DNA from: Erwinia sp. JUb26 | Lineage (GTDB): Bacteria; Pseudomonadota; Gammaproteobacteria; Enterobacterales; Enterobacteriaceae | Direction: 5' to 3' | Length of the DNA stretch: 64,000 nt | Assembly (NCBI RefSeq): GCF_003751505.1 | Contig: NZ_RJVB01000001.1 | Coordinates: 498,027 to 562,026, forward strand | Part shown: positions 19,849-28,525 of the stretch, piece by piece | Layout: every line of letters begins with the position of its first letter | Position numbering within the stretch: the first letter of the stretch is position 1 | Program-made: the position numbers and the translations under genes | Notes under the pieces: model-generated | What the model saw: only the letters and a program-made list of their open reading frames with translations | Told to the model about the DNA's origin: nothing | Databases searched by the model: none

Positions 19849-20043
19849 TTATCTTAACTTTTCGCATTTGTTCAAATGGCATTCGTAGTCGCGATAGGTC
19901 GGCTTTGCTGTGACCTTGCCGGTGGCAATCTCAATAGCGACGCTTTCGCTGTCCGCTTCCACCGTTTCAGAGGTATTCGCCGTGCTCCTGCTTCCCCCTG
20001 CTGAATATTTAATCATGCTGAATGAAACTCGATATCGGGCCAT
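19849..20043 (-). CDS. Small hypothetical protein with C-terminal cysteines
   Basis: A 64-residue protein I do not recognise. The N terminus is MARYRVSFSMIKYSAGGSRS; the C terminus has two cysteines in YECHLNKCEKLR. An AAGGA ribosome site sits 6 nt before the ATG. It has no signal peptide or membrane segment. It is monocistronic, flanked by a strong hairpin on one side and a 418-bp gap on the other. Confidence 0.5.
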   Translation of the reverse strand: MARYRVSFSMIKYSAGGSRSTANTSETVEADSESVAIEIATGKVTAKPTYRDYECHLNKCEKLR

Positions 20044-20461
20044 GTTTTATCCTTAATTTATGGTTGTGCTGAATGCACCACTATTGCACCCGGGAAGAGG
20101 GGGGTTCAATTGCTCGAACGTCCAATAATAATCCCTGCTTAACGGCAAGCCCTGGCATCTGTTTCCGCGGTGGGCGTCTGGCTCTGACCGCCGTCGTAGC
20201 GATCTCTGACTTTCAAAATGAAAAAAAATGCGCCGCATTATTATGGTGCCTGCGCACCGTTCTGGTTCATTCATTCGTTAACTCATTATAAATACGTGAC
20301 TTTATTAAATCGCCCTCTGATTGAAATTAGTTAATTTTCCCCGTTGTGGTGCAGTCGTTAATTTGCCGAGTTCCCTGAGAAAAAAGAGATTGAACGAGTG
20401 TTCAACGCTGTGTAAGTTAATAATCAAGCGCAGGGTTTTATTAATTCAACAGGCTTATCAG
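20044..20461. promoter_or_regulatory. Intergenic region upstream of the TetR operon
   Basis: A 418-bp gap, AT-rich towards the right. It holds the TetR-type inverted repeat at 20390-20405. An open frame runs into the TetR gene from 20321 but has only a TTG start without a ribosome site. I see no other gene. Confidence 0.5.
20390..20405. promoter_or_regulatory. Candidate operator for the TetR regulator
   Basis: TTGAACGAGTGTTCAA consists of perfect 6-bp arms around four bases, 56 bp upstream of the TetR start codon. TTGAAC half-sites are typical for this regulator group. Autoregulation of the whole downstream operon is the natural reading. Confidence 0.5.
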
Positions 20462-21058
20462 ATGACGGTGATACAAAGACAATCGGAACTTATTTCCGCA
20501 GCATTAACCTGCCTGAAAAAGGAAGGATACAAAGGATTGTCGGTGAGAAAAATAGCCGACGAGGCGAAGGTTTCCGTTGGGCTGATCAATCACCATTTTG
20601 GCAGTCTGGAAAAGTTAATATCTGCATCCTATGAATCGATGGCGGGTGATATTCTGCTTTCGTTAAAGGAAACCTGCGAAGGGGAAATAATCGATCCCGC
20701 TAAGAGAATTGACGTGTTTATCCGGGAAAGTTTCAATTCGTCTATTCTTGACCCGGACCTGCTAAATGCGTGGATCGTTTTCTGGGGCATGACCCGATAC
20801 AGCCCGGAAATCGATAAATCACACTCACAAACCTACGCCAGTTATCTTGAGTTTCTTTCTCAGTTACTGAGTGATTTATGGCGGCAGGAAAACAGTACCG
20901 AATGTAATATCCGACTGGCCAGTATTTCATTTTCATCAATGCTCGATGGTTTATGGGTGGAAAGTTGCCTTAACTCCCACGTATTTAAACCAGACGATGC
21001 CATATCGATCTGTCAGGCCTGGATCAAAGGATTCCGTGCCGGAATGTTTGCATCATAA
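20462..21058 (+). CDS. TetR-family regulator, BetI-like
   Basis: A 198-residue regulator. The helix-turn-helix spans about residues 25-48 (LSVRKIADEAKVSVGLINHHFG). The C-terminal ligand domain resembles BetI, with LLNAWIVFWGM and SMLDGLWVE motifs. I chose ATG at 20462, which gives a normal TetR length; the ribosome site is weak. The aminotransferase gene starts 21 bp later, so the regulator is probably first in its own operon. The ligand is presumably a substrate or product of the operon and is unknown. Confidence 0.82.
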   Translation: MTVIQRQSELISAALTCLKKEGYKGLSVRKIADEAKVSVGLINHHFGSLEKLISASYESMAGDILLSLKETCEGEIIDPAKRIDVFIRESFNSSILDPDLLNAWIVFWGMTRYSPEIDKSHSQTYASYLEFLSQLLSDLWRQENSTECNIRLASISFSSMLDGLWVESCLNSHVFKPDDAISICQAWIKGFRAGMFAS

Positions 21059-21079
21059 TTAAAATTTTCAGGGGTTACT

Positions 21080-22189
21080 ATGATTAAGGAAATAAGAAAG
21101 GAAGTATACAACTGCGTGCCTTATGCAGCGGGTAAAAGCATGGAAGATGTGATGGAAGAATATGGCTTATCCAGCGCGGTTAAATTGGGATCTAATGAAA
21201 ATCCCTATGCGCCGTTTCACCTCTCTACGAAGAGAATGATGGATGAGGTGCTGAAGATTAACAGCTATCCGGAAAAAAACTTTATCCGCCTGAAATCTAT
21301 TCTGGCAGAAAGAAATAATCTGACTGCGGAAAATATTGGTTTAGGTCATGGAGCCGGGGGCGTACTCGATACGTTGGCAAAAACCTTTATCAGCCAGGGT
21401 GATGAGGTGATTGTTCCGCAAGAAACTTACGGCCTGTATAAAGAAATATCAAAAGGCATGGGCGCCGAGGTAAGACAAATCCCACTGGACGGCGAATACC
21501 GTCTGGATTTAACGGCGATGGCTGCGGCGGTGAGTGAAAAGACCAAACTGATTTGGGTGTGCAATCCCAATAACCCGACCGGCACCACCGTTGACAGCAG
21601 TAAATTCTACGACTTTATCGATGCGTTGCCGAATCACGTCTGGGTGGTATTAGATGAAGCCTATATTGAATTTGCCAGAAACGATCGCCTTATCGACGTG
21701 ACCCGACTGATTAATGCTGGTAAGAAAATCATTAAGGTCGGCACGCTGTCGAAATATTTTGGCCTGGCGGGCGGGCGAATTGGCTACTGTATCGCCCAGC
21801 CTGAAGTGATTAGCGCCTATGACACGATTAGTGAGCCGTTTAACGCCAACCGCATCGGTCTGGCCGGCGCGGTCAGCGTACTGACCGAAGACCTGGCGAC
21901 CTGCGTCGGCTTCGGCAACCGACTTATTGCTTCCCGCGAAAGCCTGATCGCGGAACTGCGCGAGGCGGGCTGCGCGTGCAGCGAGTCCGACACCAACTTT
22001 GTCTTTTTCTCAACGCCGTTTGCGGCGAGTGAGATTGCCAATCGACTGCTGCAGGAAGGGGTGATTGTGCGCCCGTGCGGTGGCTGGGGCTACCATCACC
22101 ATCTGCGGGTGACGATCGGTACGGAAGAACAAAATACAGTCTTTATCGAAAAATTTAAAAGCGTGTTGCAAACATTACAGGGTGCTTAA
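21080..22189 (+). CDS. PLP-dependent aminotransferase, HisC-like
   Basis: Fold-type I aminotransferase of 369 residues, similar to histidinol-phosphate aminotransferases. The PLP lysine is K225 in GTLSKYFGLAGGRIGY. CNPNNPTGT (about 161-169), LDEAYIEF (about 191-198) and a GSNENPY substrate loop near 37-43 are present. A stray HisC copy in a TetR-MFS-dehydrogenase operon points to catabolism or a special metabolite rather than histidine synthesis. The likely reaction is removal of the amino group from an amino acid to give a 2-oxo acid. Base composition is visibly more AT-rich than in the flanking genes. Confidence 0.85.
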   Translation: MIKEIRKEVYNCVPYAAGKSMEDVMEEYGLSSAVKLGSNENPYAPFHLSTKRMMDEVLKINSYPEKNFIRLKSILAERNNLTAENIGLGHGAGGVLDTLAKTFISQGDEVIVPQETYGLYKEISKGMGAEVRQIPLDGEYRLDLTAMAAAVSEKTKLIWVCNPNNPTGTTVDSSKFYDFIDALPNHVWVVLDEAYIEFARNDRLIDVTRLINAGKKIIKVGTLSKYFGLAGGRIGYCIAQPEVISAYDTISEPFNANRIGLAGAVSVLTEDLATCVGFGNRLIASRESLIAELREAGCACSESDTNFVFFSTPFAASEIANRLLQEGVIVRPCGGWGYHHHLRVTIGTEEQNTVFIEKFKSVLQTLQGA

Positions 22190-22191
22190 TT

Positions 22192-23451
22192 ATGCCAAAG
22201 TATAAGAAGTATATAACCCTTCTTCTGTTGGGTTTTTCCGGTGGTGCGATATTTGTCTTTCCCTATCTTAAATATATTTTTTACGATGACGTATTAACCT
22301 CACTGGGCATCGGCAATGCCGATTCCGGTTTACTGTTAACGGCGTATTCTCTCGGCTGTGTGGCCCTGTATATTCCGGGGGGGATTCTGGCGGATAAACT
22401 GTCACCGCGCATTTCCGTGGTCGCCTCGCTGTTTGCTGCTACTGCACTAACGCTGATGTTTGCTTTCTTCTTTAACTTCGCCTCGGCGCTGGTGGTCTGG
22501 TTCCTGATGGCTTTTGCCTCCGGCTTTGTCTTCTGGTCGGCCGTACTGAAGGCGGTGAGGATCATCAGTGAAGAGCAGGACCAGGGATTAATGTATGGTA
22601 TCTATTACAGCGCCAATGGTGCCGCTACGGCGATAATTAATTACCTGTGCCTGAAAGTATTCGGCTATTCCGGCGGTGGCAGTCACGGATTGTTTATGGC
22701 CGTGCTGCTGATGGCCTGTTTTACCGGCGTGTCGGCCATCGCGCTGATGTTCTTCCTGAAAGGTTTTGAAAAGTCTCAAACGAAAGAAGACGATAAATTC
22801 AAATTCGCCGATCTTTCACTGGTGGTGAAAAATCCCTCTGTGTGGATGGTCTCCATCATCTTCTTCTGTATCTATGCGGTCTATACCTGTAGTTCCTATT
22901 ACACGCCGTATCTGACCTGGTTGGGTATGTCATCGGATAATTCCGCCGAGCTCAGTATACTGCGCATTAATATGGCAATGATGATTGCCTCGCCGATTGG
23001 CGGCTACCTGGCGGATAAGGTTTTTAAATCGACGCTAAAATGGATTATGTATGGTTCGATACTGCTGGCTGTGTCTATTGTCGCCACGGTGATGGTCGGC
23101 GGTGATAATCTACAGTTGACCAGTATTCTGTCGATTATTCCGGGCTGGCTGGTGATGTCGATGTACGGCATTATGTTCTCCTCGTTTAAAGAGATTAACG
23201 TACCGGTCAAGGTATCGGGTACGGCGATCGGCTTTGCTTCGATTATCAGCTACTCACCGGACCTGTTTATGAATACCGTTTATGGTTCGGTTCTGGATAA
23301 ATATCAGGGTGCGGAAACGATGACGGCATATAAAATCATCTTCCTGAGCCTTGCCTGCCTAGCGGTATTGTCGGTGATTTTATCTCTGTGGGTCTTGTCG
23401 AGAAATGCGGTAAAGAAAAATCGACTTGCCGAGTATCTGGTCAATAATTAA
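22192..23451 (+). CDS. MFS transporter
   Basis: A 419-residue major facilitator with 12 hydrophobic segments and a short polar central loop at about residues 188-205 (KSQTKEDDKFKF). The A-type motif is GGILADKLSPR after segment 2, and a second one, GGYLADKVFK, appears in the C-terminal half. It starts 2 bp after the aminotransferase stop, so the two are tightly coupled. It probably moves the amino acid, oxo acid or hydroxy acid handled by the neighbouring enzymes; direction is unknown. Confidence 0.82.
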   Translation: MPKYKKYITLLLLGFSGGAIFVFPYLKYIFYDDVLTSLGIGNADSGLLLTAYSLGCVALYIPGGILADKLSPRISVVASLFAATALTLMFAFFFNFASALVVWFLMAFASGFVFWSAVLKAVRIISEEQDQGLMYGIYYSANGAATAIINYLCLKVFGYSGGGSHGLFMAVLLMACFTGVSAIALMFFLKGFEKSQTKEDDKFKFADLSLVVKNPSVWMVSIIFFCIYAVYTCSSYYTPYLTWLGMSSDNSAELSILRINMAMMIASPIGGYLADKVFKSTLKWIMYGSILLAVSIVATVMVGGDNLQLTSILSIIPGWLVMSMYGIMFSSFKEINVPVKVSGTAIGFASIISYSPDLFMNTVYGSVLDKYQGAETMTAYKIIFLSLACLAVLSVILSLWVLSRNAVKKNRLAEYLVNN

Positions 23452-23477
23452 CAGCAGTCATTTAAAGAGTTCCCCTT

Positions 23478-24464
23478 ATGAAAATAGTCATTTGCGATCA
23501 TAAAGAATCGCTCGACAGAGACGTCGCGGCTGAAATTAATCTGTTTAAACAACAGTTGGGCCAGGAGACCGAAGTTATTATCCATGAATACAACGGAGAT
23601 AATCAGGCACTGAACGCAGTTGTTGACGATGCCGATGGCATTATGACCTCCTACGTGGCGTTTACGGACGAAATGATTTCCGCCTGCCGCAGGCTGAAAG
23701 GCATATCGATCAACGCCACCGGCTATAACTTTATCGACCTGCACGCCGCCAGCCGAAATGACGTTCAGGTGGCGGTGATTGCGGAATACTGCACGCAGGA
23801 GGTCAGCGAGCATGCGATGACGCTGGGCCTGGCCGTGGCAAGGAATATCAAGGCCTACGGCCGCAGCATTGAACAGAAGCGGAAATACGCCTTTAACTGC
23901 GTCAGCGGCATGTTTCGCCTGGAGGGAAGCACCTTCGGCATTATGGGGCTGGGGAAAATAGGCCAGGCCGTCGCCAGAAAAGCGCAGGGCTTCGGCATGA
24001 AGGTGGTGGCGTTTTCCCCGTCCTGTCCGGCCTCGGTAGCTGAGGGCTTGGGTATTACGCTGGTGGATAAAGAGCGACTACTGAAAGAGAGTCACTTTAT
24101 TTGCTTAACCATGTCGCTTAACGCCGGAAATATGAATATCCTGGACCGTGAAGCGTTTGCCAAAATGGAACAGCGGCCGATTGTTATCAATGTGTCGCGC
24201 GGTCAGATGATCGATGAGCAGGCGCTGGTTGAGGCCCTTGATAACAATCTGATATTCGGTGCCGGGCTTGACGTACTGGTTGAAGAGAGCGATGCATATA
24301 TTGCCAACTCGCCGCTGGTCGGGCGCGATAACGTCATCATCACGCCGCACGCGGCGTTTTACTCTGACTTCTCGATGCAGGAAAACCAGCGGATTGGCGT
24401 ATCGAACCTGGTGAATATCCTTAACGGCAACCTTAATGACGTGACGCGCATCGTTTCGTCCTGA
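23478..24464 (+). CDS. D-isomer-specific 2-hydroxyacid dehydrogenase
   Basis: NAD(P)-dependent dehydrogenase of 328 residues in the phosphoglycerate/D-lactate dehydrogenase superfamily. The Rossmann motif GIMGLGKIGQAVA lies at about 154-166. The catalytic triad is visible as R241 (NVSRGQ), E270 (DVLVEES) and H291 (ITPHAAF). It should interconvert a 2-oxo acid and a D-2-hydroxy acid, which fits directly behind an aminotransferase. It is the last gene of the TetR operon; a strong terminator follows. The physiological substrate is not deducible. Confidence 0.86.
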   Translation: MKIVICDHKESLDRDVAAEINLFKQQLGQETEVIIHEYNGDNQALNAVVDDADGIMTSYVAFTDEMISACRRLKGISINATGYNFIDLHAASRNDVQVAVIAEYCTQEVSEHAMTLGLAVARNIKAYGRSIEQKRKYAFNCVSGMFRLEGSTFGIMGLGKIGQAVARKAQGFGMKVVAFSPSCPASVAEGLGITLVDKERLLKESHFICLTMSLNAGNMNILDREAFAKMEQRPIVINVSRGQMIDEQALVEALDNNLIFGAGLDVLVEESDAYIANSPLVGRDNVIITPHAAFYSDFSMQENQRIGVSNLVNILNGNLNDVTRIVSS

Positions 24465-24473
24465 AGAGCCTTA

Positions 24474-24500
24474 AACCACCTCCTGTCGGAGGTGGTTTTT
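24474..24500. terminator. Terminator between the 2-hydroxyacid dehydrogenase and doxX genes
   Basis: AACCACCTCC and GGAGGTGGTT form a perfect 10-bp stem around TGTC, followed by a T run. It stands between convergent genes and can serve both. Confidence 0.9.
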
Positions 24501-24505
24501 CTTTT

Positions 24506-24940
24506 CTACTGCAGGCGACTGTCCTGCACTATCGTAAAGCGCCCCGGACCCAGCAGCATCACCGCCAGCGCGCCAAACAGATACAGCGCTTCACCCTCCA
24601 GCGCCCAGGCACCGACCGAGGTGCGATCCCAGAATGCGCCGGTTTTCACCAGCAGCGTGGCCACCACCAGGTTAATCACCACAACAAACGCCGCAGGGCG
24701 GGTCATCAGCCCGATAATCATCATCGCCGGGGCCAGAACCTCACCAATATAGGCACCGTAAGCCACCAGCCCGGGAACGTTATGGGCCTGTAACAGCCCG
24801 GCAATCCAGCCAACTCCGTGCTGTAGCTTGAATACGCCGTGAAACAGCAGCAGTGCGCCCAGCGAAACGCGCAGCACCAGCCTGCCCAGATCGGGGTGAT
24901 CGCTGAGCCGGGTAAAACCGTTATTTAGCGAGGAGAACAT
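24506..24940 (-). CDS. DoxX family membrane protein
   Basis: A 144-residue inner-membrane protein with four hydrophobic segments. The DoxX pattern is visible in GRLVLRVSLGALLLFHGVFKL and YIGEVLAPAMMIIGL. I chose ATG at 24940 (MFSSLNNGF), which has AAGGA 8 nt upstream; an upstream ATG adds 16 residues without a better site. DoxX proteins are loosely linked to thiol and quinone redox systems. Here it is a single gene, so the role cannot be refined. Confidence 0.85.
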   Translation of the reverse strand: MFSSLNNGFTRLSDHPDLGRLVLRVSLGALLLFHGVFKLQHGVGWIAGLLQAHNVPGLVAYGAYIGEVLAPAMMIIGLMTRPAAFVVVINLVVATLLVKTGAFWDRTSVGAWALEGEALYLFGALAVMLLGPGRFTIVQDSRLQ

Positions 24941-25087
24941 TAGTGAAGTCCTTAACGTTATGGGGAAGTGCTCGGCGGCAAAACGCATGTGCCGCAGGCT
25001 GGCGATGGTGACATACGTCAGGATCGGCCTCCTATCAGCATAATCTGCAAATCAATTTTCACCAGCCGGGCTCCGGGCCTCTCTGGC

Positions 25088-25957
25088 TCATGACTCTGGT
25101 CTGAGATCCGTTTCCTGATGGGATGAAAGCCACGCCACCAGCTCATCGAGCAGCGGAGGGGCCTCTTCTGCCGGACGGCGGATCAGGCTGTAAACCGCGC
25201 CGGTCTTCACTCTGCCACTAAACGGGGCCACCAGACGCTTCATCGCCAGATCTTCCGTAATCAGCGTTACGTCCGCCACCGTCACACCGTAGCCCTGAAT
25301 GGCCGCGCTGATCGCCAGATCCATGGTGGCGAAGTGCTGATTACGCTGCATGGCAAGGGGCATCTGCTGGGATTTCAGCCACAGCTGCCAGTCGCGGCTG
25401 TCGGCGGTAGGATGCAAAAAAGTCATGGCGGTGAGCGTACCGGCATCCGCAGAAGGTGAGGTCAGCAGGCCAGCGGCCATCACCGGCGTCAGTTCCTCCT
25501 CAAACAGCGGCAGGCCGCGACCGCTGTTGCCGTAAAGAATGGCGGCATCATAGTGCTCAAGCTGGATGCTGTGATCGACGGTGGTGGTCAGCGACACGTG
25601 CAGTTCGGGCCGCAGTTTCTCCAGCGCCACCAGCTTCGGCAGCAGCCAGCGCATGGCGCAGGTCGGCGCCTTAAGCCGGATAACCGCCTGCTGTCTGCTG
25701 GCCTGCGCGGCGTCGAAAATCTGTTGGTAGCCCGCCTGTAGCGACGGGAGCAGGGCGGAACCCTGCGGCGTCAGGCGCAGTCCGCGTGCGTGGCGATCGA
25801 ACAGGCTGAAGCCCAGCCAGGCTTCCAGCGAGGCGATCTTACGGCTGACGGCACCCTGAGTGATGCACAGTTCCCCGGCGGCGTGGGTCAGATTGAGATG
25901 GCGCGCGGTGACAATAAAAGCGTGAATGGCGTTCAGCGGCAGCGGACGCTGGGACAT
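25088..25957 (-). CDS. LysR-family regulator, GcvA-like
   Basis: A 289-residue LysR regulator. The helix-turn-helix is at about 8-65 (LNLTHAAGELCITQGAVSRKIASLE), and the effector domain starts with VIRLKAPTCAMRWLLPKL near 92. The latter is typical of the GcvA branch. It is divergent from the methionine aminotransferase gene, with an inverted repeat between them, and so probably controls that gene and the following binding protein. Confidence 0.83.
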   Translation of the reverse strand: MSQRPLPLNAIHAFIVTARHLNLTHAAGELCITQGAVSRKIASLEAWLGFSLFDRHARGLRLTPQGSALLPSLQAGYQQIFDAAQASRQQAVIRLKAPTCAMRWLLPKLVALEKLRPELHVSLTTTVDHSIQLEHYDAAILYGNSGRGLPLFEEELTPVMAAGLLTSPSADAGTLTAMTFLHPTADSRDWQLWLKSQQMPLAMQRNQHFATMDLAISAAIQGYGVTVADVTLITEDLAMKRLVAPFSGRVKTGAVYSLIRRPAEEAPPLLDELVAWLSSHQETDLRPES

Positions 25958-25984
25958 AGGTACACCCTGAGCTATGTTTAAAAG

Positions 25985-26001
25985 TCATAGCTATTATGAC
26001 A
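25985..26001. promoter_or_regulatory. Candidate LysR operator
   Basis: GTCATA and TATGAC flank a 5-bp centre, 28 bp upstream of the LysR start codon and 86 bp upstream of the aminotransferase start. Position and symmetry suit a LysR binding site. Confidence 0.45.
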
Positions 26002-26086
26002 ACAATTCGCTTGTCGCCTCAAGCCGCGCCACGTTGAATAGCATAAGCAAATTCACCCGACGGTTTACCCTCTGACTGGAGCTTCC

Positions 26087-27256
26087 ATGACTATCACCTC
26101 TGCGGTGCAGCAGCGCTCAAAATTACCCGACGTTGGCACCACCATTTTTACGGTGATCGGCCAGCTTTCCGCGCAGCATAAGGCGATTAACCTTTCACAG
26201 GGCGCGCCGAACTTTCCCTGCGATCCGGCTCTGGTAGCGGGCGTCAGCCGGGCGATGCAGCAGGGCCATAACCAGTATGCGCCGATGACCGGCGTGACGG
26301 CGCTGAAGCAGATTCTGGCGGAGAAAGTCGAAACGCTCTACGGCCAAAAGTATGATGTCGCCAGCGAAGTGCTGATTACCGCCAGCGCCAGCGAAGGCCT
26401 TTACTCGGCGATTGCCGGGCTGGTGCATCCGGGCGATGAAGTGATCTTCTTCGAACCCGCTTTCGACAGCTATGCGCCGATCGTTCGCCTGCAGGGCGCC
26501 ACCCCGATCGGCCTGAAGCTTCAGGTACCTGATTTCGCCATTAACTGGGATGAAGTCAGCGCGGCGATCACCCCGCGTACGCGGATGATTATCATCAATA
26601 CCCCGCACAACCCGAGTTCACAGGTGCTGAGCCGCGAGGATCTGGACCGCCTTGCGGCGCTGACCCGCAATACCGATATCGTGGTGCTCTCCGACGAAGT
26701 TTACGAACATATTCTGTTTGATGGCCGCAAGCATAACGGCATGGCAACGCATCCCGAACTGGCGCAGCGCAGCGTAATCGTCTCCTCCTTCGGCAAAACC
26801 TTCCATGTCACCGGCTGGCGTGTGGGTTATCTGCTGGCTCCGGCCGAGCTGATGGAGGAAGTGGTGAAGGTGCATCAGTTTATGATGTTCTCCGCCGATA
26901 CGCCGATGCAGGTGGCCTTTGCCGACTACCTGCAACAGCCGGAAAACTACCTCGGGTTAGGGGCGTTTTATCAGCAAAAGCGCGATCTGATGGCTTCTCT
27001 GCTGAAGGATTCGCCGTTTACCCTGCTGCCGTCCGCCGGATCCTTCTTTATGCTGGCCAGCTATGCGGATTTCAGTGACGAAACGGACAGTGAAATGGTA
27101 CAACGTCTCATCGTTGATTACGGTGTGGCAACTATCCCGCTGTCGGCGTTTTATACCGATGGAACCGACAATAATTTGATCCGTCTCTCTTTCGCAAAAG
27201 ACGAAGCCACCTTGCAGGCTGGCGCGCGCGCGCTCTGCCAGGTCAAGCCTCGCTAA
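26087..27256 (+). CDS. Methionine aminotransferase, YbdL/MtnE-like
   Basis: PLP-dependent aminotransferase of 389 residues, close to E. coli YbdL, which transaminates methionine and related amino acids to 2-oxo acids. The PLP lysine is K237 in SSFGKTFHVTGWRVGY. The cofactor-phosphate region and the NTPHNPSS motif (about 171-178) and SDEVYEHI (about 202-209) are intact. An amino-acid binding protein gene follows after 23 bp, so uptake and transamination are linked. Confidence 0.88.
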   Translation: MTITSAVQQRSKLPDVGTTIFTVIGQLSAQHKAINLSQGAPNFPCDPALVAGVSRAMQQGHNQYAPMTGVTALKQILAEKVETLYGQKYDVASEVLITASASEGLYSAIAGLVHPGDEVIFFEPAFDSYAPIVRLQGATPIGLKLQVPDFAINWDEVSAAITPRTRMIIINTPHNPSSQVLSREDLDRLAALTRNTDIVVLSDEVYEHILFDGRKHNGMATHPELAQRSVIVSSFGKTFHVTGWRVGYLLAPAELMEEVVKVHQFMMFSADTPMQVAFADYLQQPENYLGLGAFYQQKRDLMASLLKDSPFTLLPSAGSFFMLASYADFSDETDSEMVQRLIVDYGVATIPLSAFYTDGTDNNLIRLSFAKDEATLQAGARALCQVKPR

Positions 27257-27279
27257 TCAAAAATCATAAGGGGAAGTGA

Positions 27280-28059
27280 ATGAAGAAGTTGAATGCGCTA
27301 TTTGTGGCAATTGGCCTGCTGACGTCCGTCTCTGCGCTGGCGCAGGAAACGCTGCGTTACGGTCTGGAATCGCAGTATCCACCGTTTGAAAGCCGCAACG
27401 CCTCCGGTGAGCTGGAAGGTTTTGATATTGAGCTGGGCAACGCGATTTGCCAGGCCGGTAACTTCAAGTGCAGCTGGGTGGAGAGCAGTTTTGACGCGCT
27501 GATCCCGGCGCTGTCGGCGAAGAAGTTTGATGCCATCAATTCGGCGATGAACATTACCGAAGCGCGCGCGAAGAGCATTGGCTTTACCAAGCCTATCTAC
27601 CGCATTCCAAGCATGCTGGTCGGTAAAACCGACGCGGGCCTGAAGGATGCCACCCCGGAAGCGCTGAAGGGTAAGAGCATTGGCGTTCTGCAGGGCTCGA
27701 TTCAGGAAACCTACGCCAAGCAGCACTGGGAGCCGAAGGGTGTGACCGTAACGTCCTATCAGGATCAGAACCAGGTGTATAACGACATGGTTGCGGGTCG
27801 TCTGGACGGAACGCTGGTGATGTCTGCTGCGGGTCAGTCTGGCTTCCTGGATAAGCCGCAGGGCAAGGGCTACGGTTTTATCGGCAAGGCGGTTGAAGAC
27901 GATACCATTCTTGGCACCGGTATTGGTTTCGGTCTGCGTAAGGACGATACCAAGCTGAAGGGCGAGCTGGATGCGGCGATTACCAAGGTCCAGACCGACG
28001 GCACGCTGACTAAGCTGGCGGCGAAGTTCTTCCCGGGAATTGATGTTTCGGTGAAGTAA
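27280..28059 (+). CDS. Amino-acid ABC transporter substrate-binding protein (orphan)
   Basis: Periplasmic binding protein of the polar amino acid family, 259 residues. A signal peptide covers about residues 1-21 (ends ALA-QET). The two lobes show the family pattern GFDIELGNAIC, MNITEARAKSIGFTKPIY and GKSIGVLQGSIQETYAK. No permease or ATPase gene is adjacent, so it must borrow one encoded elsewhere. The neighbour suggests methionine or a similar amino acid as ligand. A strong terminator follows. Confidence 0.87.
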   Translation: MKKLNALFVAIGLLTSVSALAQETLRYGLESQYPPFESRNASGELEGFDIELGNAICQAGNFKCSWVESSFDALIPALSAKKFDAINSAMNITEARAKSIGFTKPIYRIPSMLVGKTDAGLKDATPEALKGKSIGVLQGSIQETYAKQHWEPKGVTVTSYQDQNQVYNDMVAGRLDGTLVMSAAGQSGFLDKPQGKGYGFIGKAVEDDTILGTGIGFGLRKDDTKLKGELDAAITKVQTDGTLTKLAAKFFPGIDVSVK

Positions 28060-28119
28060 GCCGATCAAAACCTCGGGCAGGCCGTGATGCGGGTTGCCTG
28101 AGAGTGAGCATTTATCTGG

Positions 28120-28150
28120 CCGTTATCCTTCGGGATGGCGGTTTTTTTTT
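28120..28150 (+). terminator. Terminator after the amino-acid binding protein gene
   Basis: CCGTTATCC and GGATGGCGG pair with two wobbles around TTCG and run into nine T. It lies about 60 bp after the stop codon. Confidence 0.9.
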
Positions 28151-28209
28151 GCGTTTTTAAGAATGAGAAATTGCTGCGAAGTGCGGGGTTGGATTTAGTC
28201 TCTGCTGCT
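28151..28209 (+). repeat. 59-bp direct repeat, copy 1
   Basis: Matches 28417-28475 at about 49 of 59 positions by eye. It begins immediately after the terminator T run. Its last 10 bases enter the left arm of structured element C. Confidence 0.8.
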
Positions 28210-28387
28210 GCTCCGGGCGGTCCTCGCGCCGCGTTGCGGTTCCCTCGGTTACGTCATTGTGCCGGTCGGACCGGCCATGATTGAACGTCCCTGTTCAAGC
28301 CCGGCCTGACGCCAACATCCCTTGTTGTCATCTCGTGGCGCAATAGCTCCACCTCAGCGCTGCGGATGCCCTTGCGCAGCAGCAGAG
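28200..28387 (-). repeat. Structured repeat element C
   Basis: One of three related elements, in inverted orientation. A 12-bp perfect terminal stem pairs 28200-28211 with 28376-28387. Inside, read on the minus strand, hairpin 1 (28313-28327) is CAACA-AGGGA-TGTTG and hairpin 2 (28281-28298) is TTGAAC-AGGGAC-GTTCAA. The conserved segments ATCCGCAGCGCTGA, GGTCCGACCGGC and GCGAGGACCG are shared with element A, and in part with B. No protein-coding signal is seen. Confidence 0.85.
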
Positions 28388-28416
28388 GCTGTCCCTTTCA
28401 AAATTTCATCGTTTCT

Positions 28417-28475
28417 GCGTTTTAAAGAATAAGAAATTGCTGTGAAGTGTGGGGCTGAGTTCAGCCTCTACTGCT
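28417..28475 (+). repeat. 59-bp direct repeat, copy 2
   Basis: Second copy of the sequence at 28151. It is followed by a CTAC/GTAG stem and a stretch that could be the remnant of another element, but no complete core follows until element A. Confidence 0.8.
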
Positions 28476-28525
28476 TCAGGGTAGTCCTGGCTTTTGATTT
28501 TTCGGGCAATACAAAAGTCAGAGAG

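Noticed and set aside
20321-20461. N-terminal extension of the TetR gene from TTG at 20321
   Set aside because: No ribosome site, composition unlike the rest of the protein, and it would cover the candidate operator at 20390-20405.
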